In this document: piece by piece, positions 1-5,131 of the stretch
How positions within the stretch are numbered: the stretch's first letter is position 1
Layout of the letters: every line of letters starts with the position of its first letter
Assembly (NCBI GenBank): GCA_947460795.1
Contig: CANHJA010000167.1
Span: 1 to 5,131, forward strand
Reading direction: 5' to 3'
From: Bacteroidota bacterium
Lineage (GTDB): Bacteria > Bacteroidota > Bacteroidia > Chitinophagales > Chitinophagaceae
DNA length: 5,131 nt
Translations under genes and position numbers: made by a program
The notes under the pieces: generated by a model
Told to the model about the DNA's origin: nothing
What the model saw: only the letters and a program-made list of their open reading frames with translations
The model's database searches: none

Positions 1-2
1 AA

Positions 3-74
3 ATAAAAACCAAAGGCTTTCAAGAACATATAACCTTTGAAGGCACAGCCCTCAAAGAGCATGGGAGTTTTTAA
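3..74 (+). CDS. Possible 3' end of an upstream gene, unidentified
   Basis: The third forward frame is open from the window edge to a TAA at 72-74 and would encode a 23-residue C-terminal tail ending in TALKEHGSF. The mix of charged and hydrophobic residues looks protein-like, but the piece is too short to place in a family. The opposite strand is also open here, from an ATG at 62 (reading leftward) to the window edge, encoding a tail beginning MLFEGCAFKG, so the coding strand is not certain. The forward reading is preferred on composition only. The sequence left of the window would settle it. Confidence 0.35.
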   Translation: MKTKGFQEHITFEGTALKEHGSF

Positions 75-94
75 CTAATATTTCGTTGCTAAAA

Positions 95-124
95 TCGCAG
101 ATTCCTGAGGCAGAGACTCTGCGA
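95..124. repeat. REP-like palindrome
   Basis: The arms TCGCAGA (95-101) and TCTGCGA (118-124) are perfect inverted repeats around a 16-base centre. A second, overlapping palindrome, GCAGAG-A-CTCTGC (110-122), uses part of the same right arm, so two alternative hairpins are possible. A small CCTGAGG dyad (104-110) sits inside. The element is clearly GC-richer than the AT-rich DNA on both sides. It starts about 20 bases after the possible upstream stop codon. Read on the minus strand the outer hairpin is followed by TTTT, like a terminator; read on the plus strand it has no T-tract. It could be a dispersed REP-type repeat or a transcription-termination structure; which one cannot be told from a single copy. 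Confidence 0.5.
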
Positions 125-142
125 CTAGGAAATAATAAATGA

Positions 143-150
143 TAGATTTG
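143..150 (+). promoter_or_regulatory. Candidate -7 box upstream of the MORN-like gene
   Basis: TAGATTTG matches the Bacteroidota TAnnTTTG -7 consensus exactly. It lies 73 bases before the TTG start at 224 (or 109 before the alternative ATG at 260), which implies an untranslated leader of roughly 65-100 bases. No TTG -33 element is visible at the usual 17-23 base distance, so support rests on the -7 box alone in AT-rich sequence. Confidence 0.3.
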
Positions 151-223
151 GCTAAATTAATCACACTTTCTATAAAATTGTCTAGAAATAAATTAATATT
201 GTGAAACAATTATTTTTTATATT

Positions 224-1000
224 TTGAGATTCCTTTGCCGATTATTATTTTTTACCTGCATGTCGATTATATTATTGACACAAATTGCTACCTCACAAAC
301 AAAAAATGCAACGAAACCTCTAGTTGAAAATGCAACTAAAAATGAAGAGATAAAAATAGTTTCATACGAAGTATTAAGCTCTGGTGATACCATAAATCGA
401 GTAGATTCAAAAAACAATAAAGTGGGTAAATGGATTATTACGAAAGAGGCAAAATATGGCGAAGAAGGTTTGATAGAATCGGGTGTTTATGATAAAAATA
501 ATAAAGTAGGTATTTGGAAAACATACTCATTAACGGGTCAAATTGTATCAATCGAGAATTTTAAATCCGACAGGCGAGATGGCGAAGCACAATATTTTGA
601 CAACGGATTTTTATATTGCACAGGCAATTATTTAGCATTGAGTGCAAAAAATGAATACGATACCATTTTAGTAGAAGATCCCATAACAAATGTTACAAAG
701 CCTGTGCGAATTAAAACAGATGTGGGCAGTGTACGTCATGGATTTTGGACTTATTATTCGCCTGGGAGTAAAAAAATAGAAAAGGTTTTAGAATATCAAG
801 CCGATGAAGTGATTTATGAAAAAGAATATGCAACGAAACTGGATAGCACCTATTTAGAAAAAAAGTTGAAAAGCTTCCCACACAATAGCCAAAAACCTTC
901 GGGAGACGTTTGGCATTTTGACAAAAATAAAAAGTCAGTAAAATATACCGACATACCCGAAAATACAAAGTCGGTGGTGCCCAATGTTCGTAAAAAATAA
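224..1000 (+). CDS. Secreted MORN/YwqK-like repeat protein
   Basis: This encodes 258 residues of a likely exported protein with MORN-like repeats, the type often annotated 'toxin-antitoxin system YwqK family antitoxin'. Residues 1-24 look like a signal peptide: Arg2 and Arg6, then a hydrophobic core, with cleavage plausible near ATS-Q25. The repeats run in order as NNKVGKW (64-70), NNKVGIWKTYS (92-102), RRDGEAQYFDNG (117-128) and RHGFWTYYSPG (171-181), each with the G-x-W/Y-x-x-Y pattern in which a glycine precedes an aromatic strand. The C-terminal third is Lys-rich and has no recognisable domain. The chosen start is TTG at 224, because the in-frame ATG at 260 (residue 13) would remove both N-terminal arginines and half of the hydrophobic core. 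An in-frame stop at 194 limits further extension. No toxin gene is adjacent, so the 'antitoxin' label should not be taken as function; in Bacteroidota such proteins are commonly secreted orphans. The family call is fairly sure; the role is unknown. Confidence 0.8.
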   Translation: MRFLCRLLFFTCMSIILLTQIATSQTKNATKPLVENATKNEEIKIVSYEVLSSGDTINRVDSKNNKVGKWIITKEAKYGEEGLIESGVYDKNNKVGIWKTYSLTGQIVSIENFKSDRRDGEAQYFDNGFLYCTGNYLALSAKNEYDTILVEDPITNVTKPVRIKTDVGSVRHGFWTYYSPGSKKIEKVLEYQADEVIYEKEYATKLDSTYLEKKLKSFPHNSQKPSGDVWHFDKNKKSVKYTDIPENTKSVVPNVRKK

Positions 1001-1207
1001 GGGAGATATTTTTTGTGCGGGGAATTCCACATTTACCTATCAAACCATCTCATTTTTGAATTAAATTCTGCTTTTTTTGTGTTTAGTTAATTTTCTAACA
1101 CATCAACCATCAGCGCTCGATTTTATTGGACGATATTTTATAAATATGTCATATCTGACATTGTACAGACGAATATTTTTAATACTTCTTTTAATACTTT
1201 TACTGGA
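1001..1207. other. Gap between convergent genes with small repeats
   Basis: This 207-base stretch separates the converging 3' ends of the MORN-like gene and the minus-strand gene. It contains an EcoRI-type palindrome GGAATTCC (1021-1028) flanked by an imperfect GTG/CAC extension, an AT palindrome ATATTT-TAT-AAATAT (1132-1146), a hairpin at 1146-1161, and an 11-base direct repeat TTTTAATACTT at 1177-1187 and 1189-1199. No classic GC-rich stem followed by a T-tract was found for the plus-strand gene, and no convincing gene. Confidence 0.5.
1146..1161 (-). terminator. Weak hairpin after the minus-strand gene
   Basis: The six-base arms ATGTCA and TGACAT are perfect inverted repeats around a four-base loop. 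On the minus strand the hairpin lies 46 bases after the stop codon of the carboxypeptidase-regulatory-like gene and is followed by ATTTATAAAAT rather than a clean T-tract. It may contribute to termination between the convergent genes, but the stem is short and GC-poor. Confidence 0.2.
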
Positions 1208-1840
1208 TTATCTTTTTCGTCTAAAATCACCTCGTTTCCAAGCTTTAAAAAACTCCATCCAAGCTAAAGGAGAAAAAATAGTCATTGGAGGTTGTTGTCC
1301 TGCCCAATAATTTTTATTTGCAACCATGTTTTGATAAATTTGTTGACTCTCTCGACCATCTCTCGGCAAGGTTGCTAATAGCACCCTCATCGTTTGAAAT
1401 TCTGTATTTTTTCGAGCGGTTTCATATTTATCATCAGGAATATCCATGGTGGTAAATGCCTTTTCAAATTCCTCTTTGCTTAACTGCGGTCGAATGATGG
1501 TATTGGCTAAAAAGAAAGTGTCTTGTGTCATTAATTGAATCACCGAATACCGATTGGTTGTTAAATTACTTGGAATCACAAATTGCTTTTTTCGAAATCC
1601 TAAATAAGAAAATTCCAAGGTGTCGCCCTTTTCTGCAATAATTGAGAAAACCCCTTTATCAGTCGTTCGGGTGCCCGATTGTTTTGAGTGAATATAAACA
1701 TTCACATAAGGCAAGTACATTAAGCTGTCGCTGCTCATAACTACACCGGTTAACTCCACCATTTTCTCAAATCCAAATTGAGCGAAACTGGCTTTTGTGA
1801 AGCAGCATATTGTTAGAAATAAAAAAAATATTTTTTTCAC
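1208..1840 (-). CDS. Secreted carboxypeptidase-regulatory-like domain protein
   Basis: This encodes a 210-residue exported protein. Residues 1-20 form a clear Sec signal peptide (MKKIFFLFLTICC, then KASFA with cleavage before Gln21). Residues about 28-105 resemble the carboxypeptidase D regulatory-like domain (CarboxypepD_reg-like, a transthyretin-like beta-sandwich common in Bacteroidota): LTGVV at the first strand, LPYVNVYI, the turn TRTTDKGVFSI, then GDTLEFSYLGFRKKQF. The following 105 residues have no domain I recognise; they contain a charged stretch SKEEFEKAF (121-129), an aromatic segment around PLAWMEFFKAW (191-201) and end in a basic tail, KRGDFRRKR. It is far too short to be a TonB-dependent receptor, which often starts with the same domain. 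The start is GTG at 1838-1840: an in-frame TGA lies just upstream, and the next Met (27) would remove the signal peptide. The substrate or partner is unknown; an envelope or periplasmic location is inferred. Confidence 0.8.
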   Translation of the reverse strand: MKKIFFLFLTICCFTKASFAQFGFEKMVELTGVVMSSDSLMYLPYVNVYIHSKQSGTRTTDKGVFSIIAEKGDTLEFSYLGFRKKQFVIPSNLTTNRYSVIQLMTQDTFFLANTIIRPQLSKEEFEKAFTTMDIPDDKYETARKNTEFQTMRVLLATLPRDGRESQQIYQNMVANKNYWAGQQPPMTIFSPLAWMEFFKAWKRGDFRRKR

Positions 1841-1844
1841 AAAT

Positions 1845-1852
1845 CAAAAATA
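1845..1852 (-). promoter_or_regulatory. TAnnTTTG match next to the GTG start
   Basis: On the minus strand TATTTTTG matches the Bacteroidota -7 consensus and ends four bases before the GTG start codon. If it were the real -7 box the transcript would start at or next to the GTG and be leaderless or nearly so. No TTG -33 element is seen at a suitable distance, and the sequence is very AT-rich, so a chance match is quite possible. Confidence 0.2.
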
Positions 1853-1882
1853 ATGATAAATCAAGTTTAAAACGTTTTCTAT

Positions 1883-1890
1883 TACCTTTG
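1883..1890 (+). promoter_or_regulatory. Probable -7 promoter box of mrp
   Basis: TACCTTTG matches the Bacteroidota TAnnTTTG -7 consensus exactly, and its two central cytosines make it less likely to arise by chance in AT-rich DNA. It lies 26 bases before the mrp ATG, giving a short leader of about 20 bases. The -33 region (around 1857-1866) has no clear TTG, so the promoter is supported by the -7 box and the spacing only. Confidence 0.45.
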
Positions 1891-1916
1891 CCTGCAACTT
1901 TTAACAATAGTTTAGA

Positions 1917-3014
1917 ATGATTACAACAGAAAAAGTACTTCTTGCCTTAGGACAGGTGCAAGAGCCCGATTTAGGAAAAGATTTAGTGACGTTAAATATG
2001 GTAAAAGATATTGCCATCGATGGTATGAATGTATCATTTACGGTAGTGCTTACCACACCTGCTTGTCCGATGAAAGATTTAATTCGAAGTGCATGTGAAA
2101 ATGCCATTAAAATATTAGTGGATAAAAATGCCATTCCAACGGTACATTTTACGGCCAATGTAGTGAGCAATCGCAAGGATAATCAGGCTACATTGCCAAA
2201 TGTAAAAAATATAATTGCAGTAGGCTCTGGTAAAGGAGGAGTAGGAAAATCAACTGTTTCAGTCAATTTAGCATTGGCGTTGGCAAAGGATGGTGCTAAA
2301 GTGGGCCTTATGGATGCAGATATTTATGGACCTTCTGTTCCCATTATGTTGGGCATAAAAGGCGAACGTCCTTTAATGAAAGAAGTAGATGGAAAAGGGA
2401 TGATCGTTCCTATTGAAGTAATGGGTATTAAAGCCATGAGTATTGGATTATTGATAGATGATAGACAAGCAGTAGTTTGGAGAGGACCTATGGCGAGCAG
2501 TGCGTTAAAACAATTTGTAACCGACGTACTTTGGGGTGATTTAGATTATTTAATTATTGATTTACCTCCGGGAACGGGCGACATTCATTTGACGATGGTT
2601 CAAACTATTCCTGTTACAGGTTCTGTTATTGTAACCACTCCTCAAGAAGTTGCTTTAGCCGATGCTAAAAAAGCGATTATGATGTTTGATGGTCCACAAA
2701 TCAAAGTACCTATTTTAGGAGTGGTCGAAAACATGGCTTATTTCACACCACCAGAATTGCCAGACAATAAATATTATATTTTTGGTCAAGATGGAGGTAA
2801 ACGTTTAGCAGACATGTTTGAAGTGCCATTTTTAGGTCAGTTACCGATTAATATGAGCATAAGAGAAGGTGGCGATATGGGCACTCCGGCTTTGTTAAAT
2901 GGCGATCAAATTTCTAAGGATGCGATTGATAAGGTTGCCCAACAAGTAGCTCGTCAAATTTCTATCCGAAATGCAAATTTAGATCCAACGAAAATAGTGG
3001 AGATAAATGTGTAA
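1917..3014 (+). CDS. mrp: Mrp/ApbC-type iron-sulfur cluster carrier ATPase
   Basis: This encodes a complete 365-residue cytosolic Mrp/NBP35-family P-loop ATPase that binds and transfers Fe-S clusters to apoproteins. Residues about 4-80 are the DUF59/MIP18 domain, with EPDLGKDLVTL (16-26) and TTPACPMKD (46-54) carrying its conserved Cys50. The ATPase domain follows: deviant Walker A GSGKGGVGKST (103-113) with signature Lys106 and catalytic Lys111, switch I MDADIYGPS (132-140), and Walker B/switch II DLPPGTGD (215-222). At the place where many family members have the CxxC that bridges a cluster between subunits, this protein reads ENMAYFTPPELPDNKYYIFG (271-290), with no cysteine; the only cysteines are Cys50 and Cys60. 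To my knowledge this variant is usual in Bacteroidota rather than a defect. The ATG follows a TAnnTTTG box with little Shine-Dalgarno signal. In Bacteroidota a NifU-like gene often follows mrp; here pyrF follows after 73 bases. Confidence 0.95.
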   Translation: MITTEKVLLALGQVQEPDLGKDLVTLNMVKDIAIDGMNVSFTVVLTTPACPMKDLIRSACENAIKILVDKNAIPTVHFTANVVSNRKDNQATLPNVKNIIAVGSGKGGVGKSTVSVNLALALAKDGAKVGLMDADIYGPSVPIMLGIKGERPLMKEVDGKGMIVPIEVMGIKAMSIGLLIDDRQAVVWRGPMASSALKQFVTDVLWGDLDYLIIDLPPGTGDIHLTMVQTIPVTGSVIVTTPQEVALADAKKAIMMFDGPQIKVPILGVVENMAYFTPPELPDNKYYIFGQDGGKRLADMFEVPFLGQLPINMSIREGGDMGTPALLNGDQISKDAIDKVAQQVARQISIRNANLDPTKIVEINV

Positions 3015-3087
3015 TTAAAATTTGTAACTTAACCAACGCTGTTTTTCATCATAAAAGAAACCCATCAAAAAAAATCAATAAATAGTT

Positions 3088-3888
3088 TTGAACAGACAAA
3101 CACTCATTCAGCAAATAAGAACAAAAAAATCCTACCTCTGTGTAGGTCTAGATTCTGATATTACAAAAATTCCTGCGCATCTTTTACAAAAAGAAGATCC
3201 AGTTTTTGAATTCAATAAAGCGATTATAGATGCCACCAAAGATGTGTGTGTGAGCTACAAAATAAACACTGCTTTTTATGAATCCAATGGTTTACAAGGC
3301 TGGCAAAGCATGGAAAAAACCTTGAACTACATTCCTAAAGATATATTCACTATTGCGGATGCAAAACGGGGAGATATAGGAAATACTTCTACTCAATACG
3401 CCAAAGCATTTTTTAATGCCATGCATTTTGATAGTATTACCGTTGCTCCCTATATGGGCAAAGACAGTGTGAAACCTTTTTTAGATTTTGAAAATAAATG
3501 GACGATCGTTTTGGGATTAACTTCCAATGAAGGTGCTTTTGATTTTCAATATTTGAAAAATGAAAATCAAGAATTATTTAAACATGTTATTCAAAAAGTA
3601 GCTTCTTGGGGTACCGATGAAAATTTAATGTTTGTAATAGGAGCTACTAAAACAGCGCAATTAAAAGAGGTGCGAGAAATTATTCCTAATCATTTTTTAT
3701 TGGTGCCAGGTGTAGGAGCACAAGGAGGTAGTTTAGAAGAAGTTTCAAAAATTGGAATGAATGCAGATGTTGGACTTTTAGTGAATGCATCTCGTCAAAT
3801 TATTTTTGCTAGTAATGGAGAAGAATTTGCTGAAAAAGCAAGAGGGGAAGCGTTGAAATTGCAAGCAGAAATGGCGTTGTATTTGTAG
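3088..3888 (+). CDS. pyrF: Orotidine 5'-phosphate decarboxylase
   Basis: This encodes a 266-residue enzyme that converts orotidine 5'-monophosphate to UMP, the last step of de novo pyrimidine synthesis, in the cytosol. It belongs to the longer PyrF subfamily 2 of the (beta/alpha)8-barrel OMP decarboxylases. Visible motifs are VGLDSD (19-24), YKINTAFYES (57-66), the catalytic DAKRGDIGNTS (91-101) with Asp91, Lys93 and Asp96, TVAPYMGKDSV (118-128), LGLTSNEGA (142-150), the phosphate-binding LVPGVGAQGG (205-214) and VNASRQIIFAS (232-242) with Arg236. Length fits the subfamily (about 270). The start is TTG at 3088: the frame is closed by a TAA at 3079-3081, the first in-frame ATG is residue 75, and residues 2-25 match the family N-terminus. 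The 73-base gap to mrp has no clear hairpin, so read-through from mrp is possible; a TAAAATTTG (3016-3024) is one base off the -7 spacing. Confidence 0.97.
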   Translation: MNRQTLIQQIRTKKSYLCVGLDSDITKIPAHLLQKEDPVFEFNKAIIDATKDVCVSYKINTAFYESNGLQGWQSMEKTLNYIPKDIFTIADAKRGDIGNTSTQYAKAFFNAMHFDSITVAPYMGKDSVKPFLDFENKWTIVLGLTSNEGAFDFQYLKNENQELFKHVIQKVASWGTDENLMFVIGATKTAQLKEVREIIPNHFLLVPGVGAQGGSLEEVSKIGMNADVGLLVNASRQIIFASNGEEFAEKARGEALKLQAEMALYL

Positions 3889-3917
3889 TTAAATGATCAA
3901 GGTAGTGTTTACTTTTT

Positions 3918-4622
3918 ATGACAATATCTAAACAAATAATTGCACAATTAAAATCGCTTGAAAATTTAAAAAATCAAGAAGGTATGAAGCGTTTTGCTAT
4001 TGGAAACGACAATACCTTAGGAATCAGTATGCCGGTTTTAAGAACTTTATCTAAAGACTATAAAAAACTACCCAATCGACATGAAATTGCTCAGGAACTT
4101 TGGAAGTCAAATATTCATGAAGCAATGATTTTAGCTTCGATGTTGGCTGATCCAAAACAATTGAGCGAGCAAGAAATGGATGCTTGGACGAATGATTTTT
4201 ACAGCTGGGATTTGTGTGATCAAACTTGTGGTAATCTTTTTCAAAAAACAGATTTTTTTCTAAAGAAAGCATTTGAATATTCGTATGCAAAAGAAGAATT
4301 TGTAAAACGAACTGGTTTTGTATTGATGGTGCAATATGTCGTTCATCATAAAAAAGCAGCAGATGATTTATGTTTTAAATTTTTAGAACGGATAGAAGAA
4401 GAGGCTTGGGATGATCGAAATTTTGTTCGCAAAGCATTGAATTGGCTACTTCGACAAATTGGAAAACGAAATTTATATTTATATCCACATGCCATGAAAA
4501 CGTGCGATGCGTTGATTCATCAAAATACTAAAGCATCTCGTTGGATAGCGAATGATGCTAAACGGGAGTTGCTTGAAAAATTTGACAACGCAAAGATTCC
4601 TAGAAGTAAGTTTTCTAAATAA
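3918..4622 (+). CDS. AlkD-like DNA alkylation repair protein
   Basis: This encodes a 234-residue all-helical HEAT-like repeat protein of the DNA alkylation repair family (Pfam DNA_alkylation). Characterised AlkD enzymes are glycosylases that excise 3- and 7-alkylpurines without flipping the base. Bacillus cereus AlkD (about 237 residues) relies on Trp109, Asp113 and Arg148. Here WDLCD (97-101) gives Trp97 and Asp101 with the same four-residue spacing, and FVKRTGF (128-134) supplies Arg131 as the likely Arg148 equivalent. Other family signatures are GISMPVLRTLSKDY (35-48), FVRKALNWLLRQIGKRN (169-185) and ASRWIANDAKREL (207-219). The protein has no signal peptide and should act on DNA in the cytoplasm. 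The ATG lies 29 bases after the pyrF stop with no terminator between, so co-transcription is likely. Some family members with this fold may have other substrates; glycosylase activity is inferred from the triad. Confidence 0.9.
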   Translation: MTISKQIIAQLKSLENLKNQEGMKRFAIGNDNTLGISMPVLRTLSKDYKKLPNRHEIAQELWKSNIHEAMILASMLADPKQLSEQEMDAWTNDFYSWDLCDQTCGNLFQKTDFFLKKAFEYSYAKEEFVKRTGFVLMVQYVVHHKKAADDLCFKFLERIEEEAWDDRNFVRKALNWLLRQIGKRNLYLYPHAMKTCDALIHQNTKASRWIANDAKRELLEKFDNAKIPRSKFSK

Positions 4623-4739
4623 TATATTTTATTACAATCGTTTATTTAGTTGTTGTAAAAAACGTATAATATTTTGTATTCAATAAAGTAGTATTTTCGA
4701 TATTAGAAATCAAATCCGTAAATCGAACAACCTACTTTT
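4623..4739. other. Intergenic region before the DUF2851 gene
   Basis: These 117 very AT-rich bases lie between the repair gene and the DUF2851 gene. A weak dyad TTACAA (4632-4637)/TTGTAA (4653-4658), followed by an A-run on the plus strand, is too GC-poor to be a convincing terminator. ATATTTTG (4669-4676) is one mismatch-type departure from TAnnTTTG, about 65 bases before the next ATG, with a TTG at 4650-4652 upstream; it is a weak promoter candidate. CTACTTTT next to the ATG (4732-4739) also partly resembles the -7 box but would leave no leader. Confidence 0.3.
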
Positions 4740-5131
4740 ATGTCTGAAAACCTACTCCAATTTATTTGGCAATTTAGACTTTATGATTCCTCAAAACCTT
4801 TACTTACCAATGAAGGATTGGAAGCGATTGTCATTCATCCTGGCACATTAAACAAACATGCTGGTCCCGATTTTTTAGAAGCAAAAGTAAAAATTGGAAA
4901 CACCCTTTGGGTTGGTAATGTTGAAATTCATTTAAAAAGTTCAGACTGGAAAAAACACCAGCACGAAAAAAATGAAAATTACTCTAATCTGATTTTGCAC
5001 GTAGTTTATGAACATGATGAAGAAGTGGAAACTTATAATAATAGTCAATTTCCTACGATTGAAATCAAGCGCCATATAGACAACAAATGGTTGTATAAAT
5101 ATGAATCATTAATGAATGAAAAACAATTTAT
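4740..5131 (+). CDS. DUF2851 family protein, N-terminal part, cut by window end
   Basis: An open frame starts at ATG 4740 and runs off the right edge, giving the first 130 codons of what in this family is a protein of roughly 420 residues. Recognisable family signatures are the N-terminus MSENLLQFIWQFRLYD (1-16), HPGTLNKHAGPDFLEAKVKIG (33-53), TLWVGNVEIHLKSSDW (55-70) and NLILHVVYEHD (83-93), in that order. DUF2851 (Pfam) is found mainly in Bacteroidota and has no established function that I know of; the conserved His, Asp and Glu residues in the NVEIHL and AGPDF blocks hint at a metal-binding or catalytic site, but that is inference. No signal peptide is visible, so the protein is probably cytoplasmic. 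The family call is firm and the truncation is only the window boundary. Confidence 0.88.
   Translation, partial: MSENLLQFIWQFRLYDSSKPLLTNEGLEAIVIHPGTLNKHAGPDFLEAKVKIGNTLWVGNVEIHLKSSDWKKHQHEKNENYSNLILHVVYEHDEEVETYNNSQFPTIEIKRHIDNKWLYKYESLMNEKQF

Noticed and set aside
217..417. Minus-strand frame over the start of the MORN-like gene
   Set aside because: It is antisense to the signal peptide region; its hydrophobicity reflects the complement of Lys/Asn-rich codons rather than a gene.
1015..1030. GTG-GGAATTCC-CAC dyad as a terminator for the MORN-like gene
   Set aside because: The pairing needs a three-base bulge, and it is followed by ATTTACC rather than a T-tract, so it is not a credible intrinsic terminator.
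711..1043. Minus-strand frames opposite the 3' half of the MORN-like gene
   Set aside because: They are antisense to a gene with visible repeats, and the two overlapping frames have Cys/His/Phe-rich compositions typical of shadow frames.
1177..1199. Tandem 11-base repeat TTTTAATACTT as a CRISPR or regulatory iteron array
   Set aside because: There are only two copies with one base between them, in low-complexity AT-rich DNA; this is not an array.
1077..1310. Plus-strand frame with a hydrophobic stretch (from TTG 1077 or ATG 1146), resembling a small membrane protein
   Set aside because: It overlaps the 3' end of the well-supported minus-strand gene by about 100 bases, and its hydrophobic part comes from the AT-rich repeat TTTTAATACTT. 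No promoter-plus-start arrangement or family resemblance supports it.
1901..2176. Minus-strand frame opposite the 5' part of mrp
   Set aside because: It is antisense to the conserved DUF59 domain of mrp and covers the mrp promoter and start; the peptide resembles no protein family.
4051..4290. Minus-strand frame inside the AlkD-like gene
   Set aside because: It is antisense to the segment encoding the Trp97/Asp101 catalytic motif; no start signals or family features are seen.
4632..4658. TTACAA/TTGTAA dyad as a terminator after the repair gene
   Set aside because: The stem is only six pairs with one G-C-containing position and is followed by A rather than T residues on the coding strand.

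Overview
The window looks like an ordinary chromosomal stretch from a member of the Bacteroidota, most likely a Chitinophagales-, Saprospirales- or Sphingobacteriales-type organism. Four things point there: AT-rich DNA with weak or absent Shine-Dalgarno sequences; TAnnTTTG-like promoter boxes (the Bacteroidota -7 element); families that are concentrated in or typical of this phylum (DUF2851, small secreted carboxypeptidase-regulatory-like proteins, MORN/YwqK-like secreted proteins); and the Bacteroidota form of Mrp, with ENMAYFTPPELPDNKYYIFG where other bacteria carry a CxxC segment. No phage, insertion sequence, CRISPR array, tRNA or rRNA was seen.

Layout: (1) Bases 3-74 may be the 3' end of an upstream gene. 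They are followed by a compact GC-richer palindrome (95-124) that resembles a REP-type element or a terminator. (2) 224-1000 (+) encodes a secreted protein with MORN/YwqK-like repeats. (3) 1001-1207 is a gap between convergent genes, with small AT-rich repeats and a hairpin. (4) 1208-1840 (-) encodes a secreted protein with a carboxypeptidase-regulatory-like beta-sandwich domain and starts at GTG. (5) 1841-1916 is a divergent promoter region. (6) 1917-3014 (+) is mrp, an Fe-S cluster carrier ATPase. (7) 3088-3888 (+) is pyrF, orotidine-5'-phosphate decarboxylase, with a well-supported TTG start. (8) 3918-4622 (+) is an AlkD-like DNA alkylation repair protein 29 bases behind pyrF. (9) 4740 to the window end is the N-terminal 130 codons of a DUF2851 protein.

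The genes do not form one obvious pathway. mrp (Fe-S cluster delivery), pyrF (last step of UMP synthesis) and the alkylpurine glycosylase-like gene are co-directional housekeeping functions; pyrF and the repair gene are close enough to be co-transcribed. The two secreted proteins on the left are orphan envelope or periplasmic proteins of unknown role. I found no convincing new biological system. The points most worth a second look are the missing CxxC in Mrp, the palindrome near the left edge, the non-ATG starts and the divergent promoter layout.
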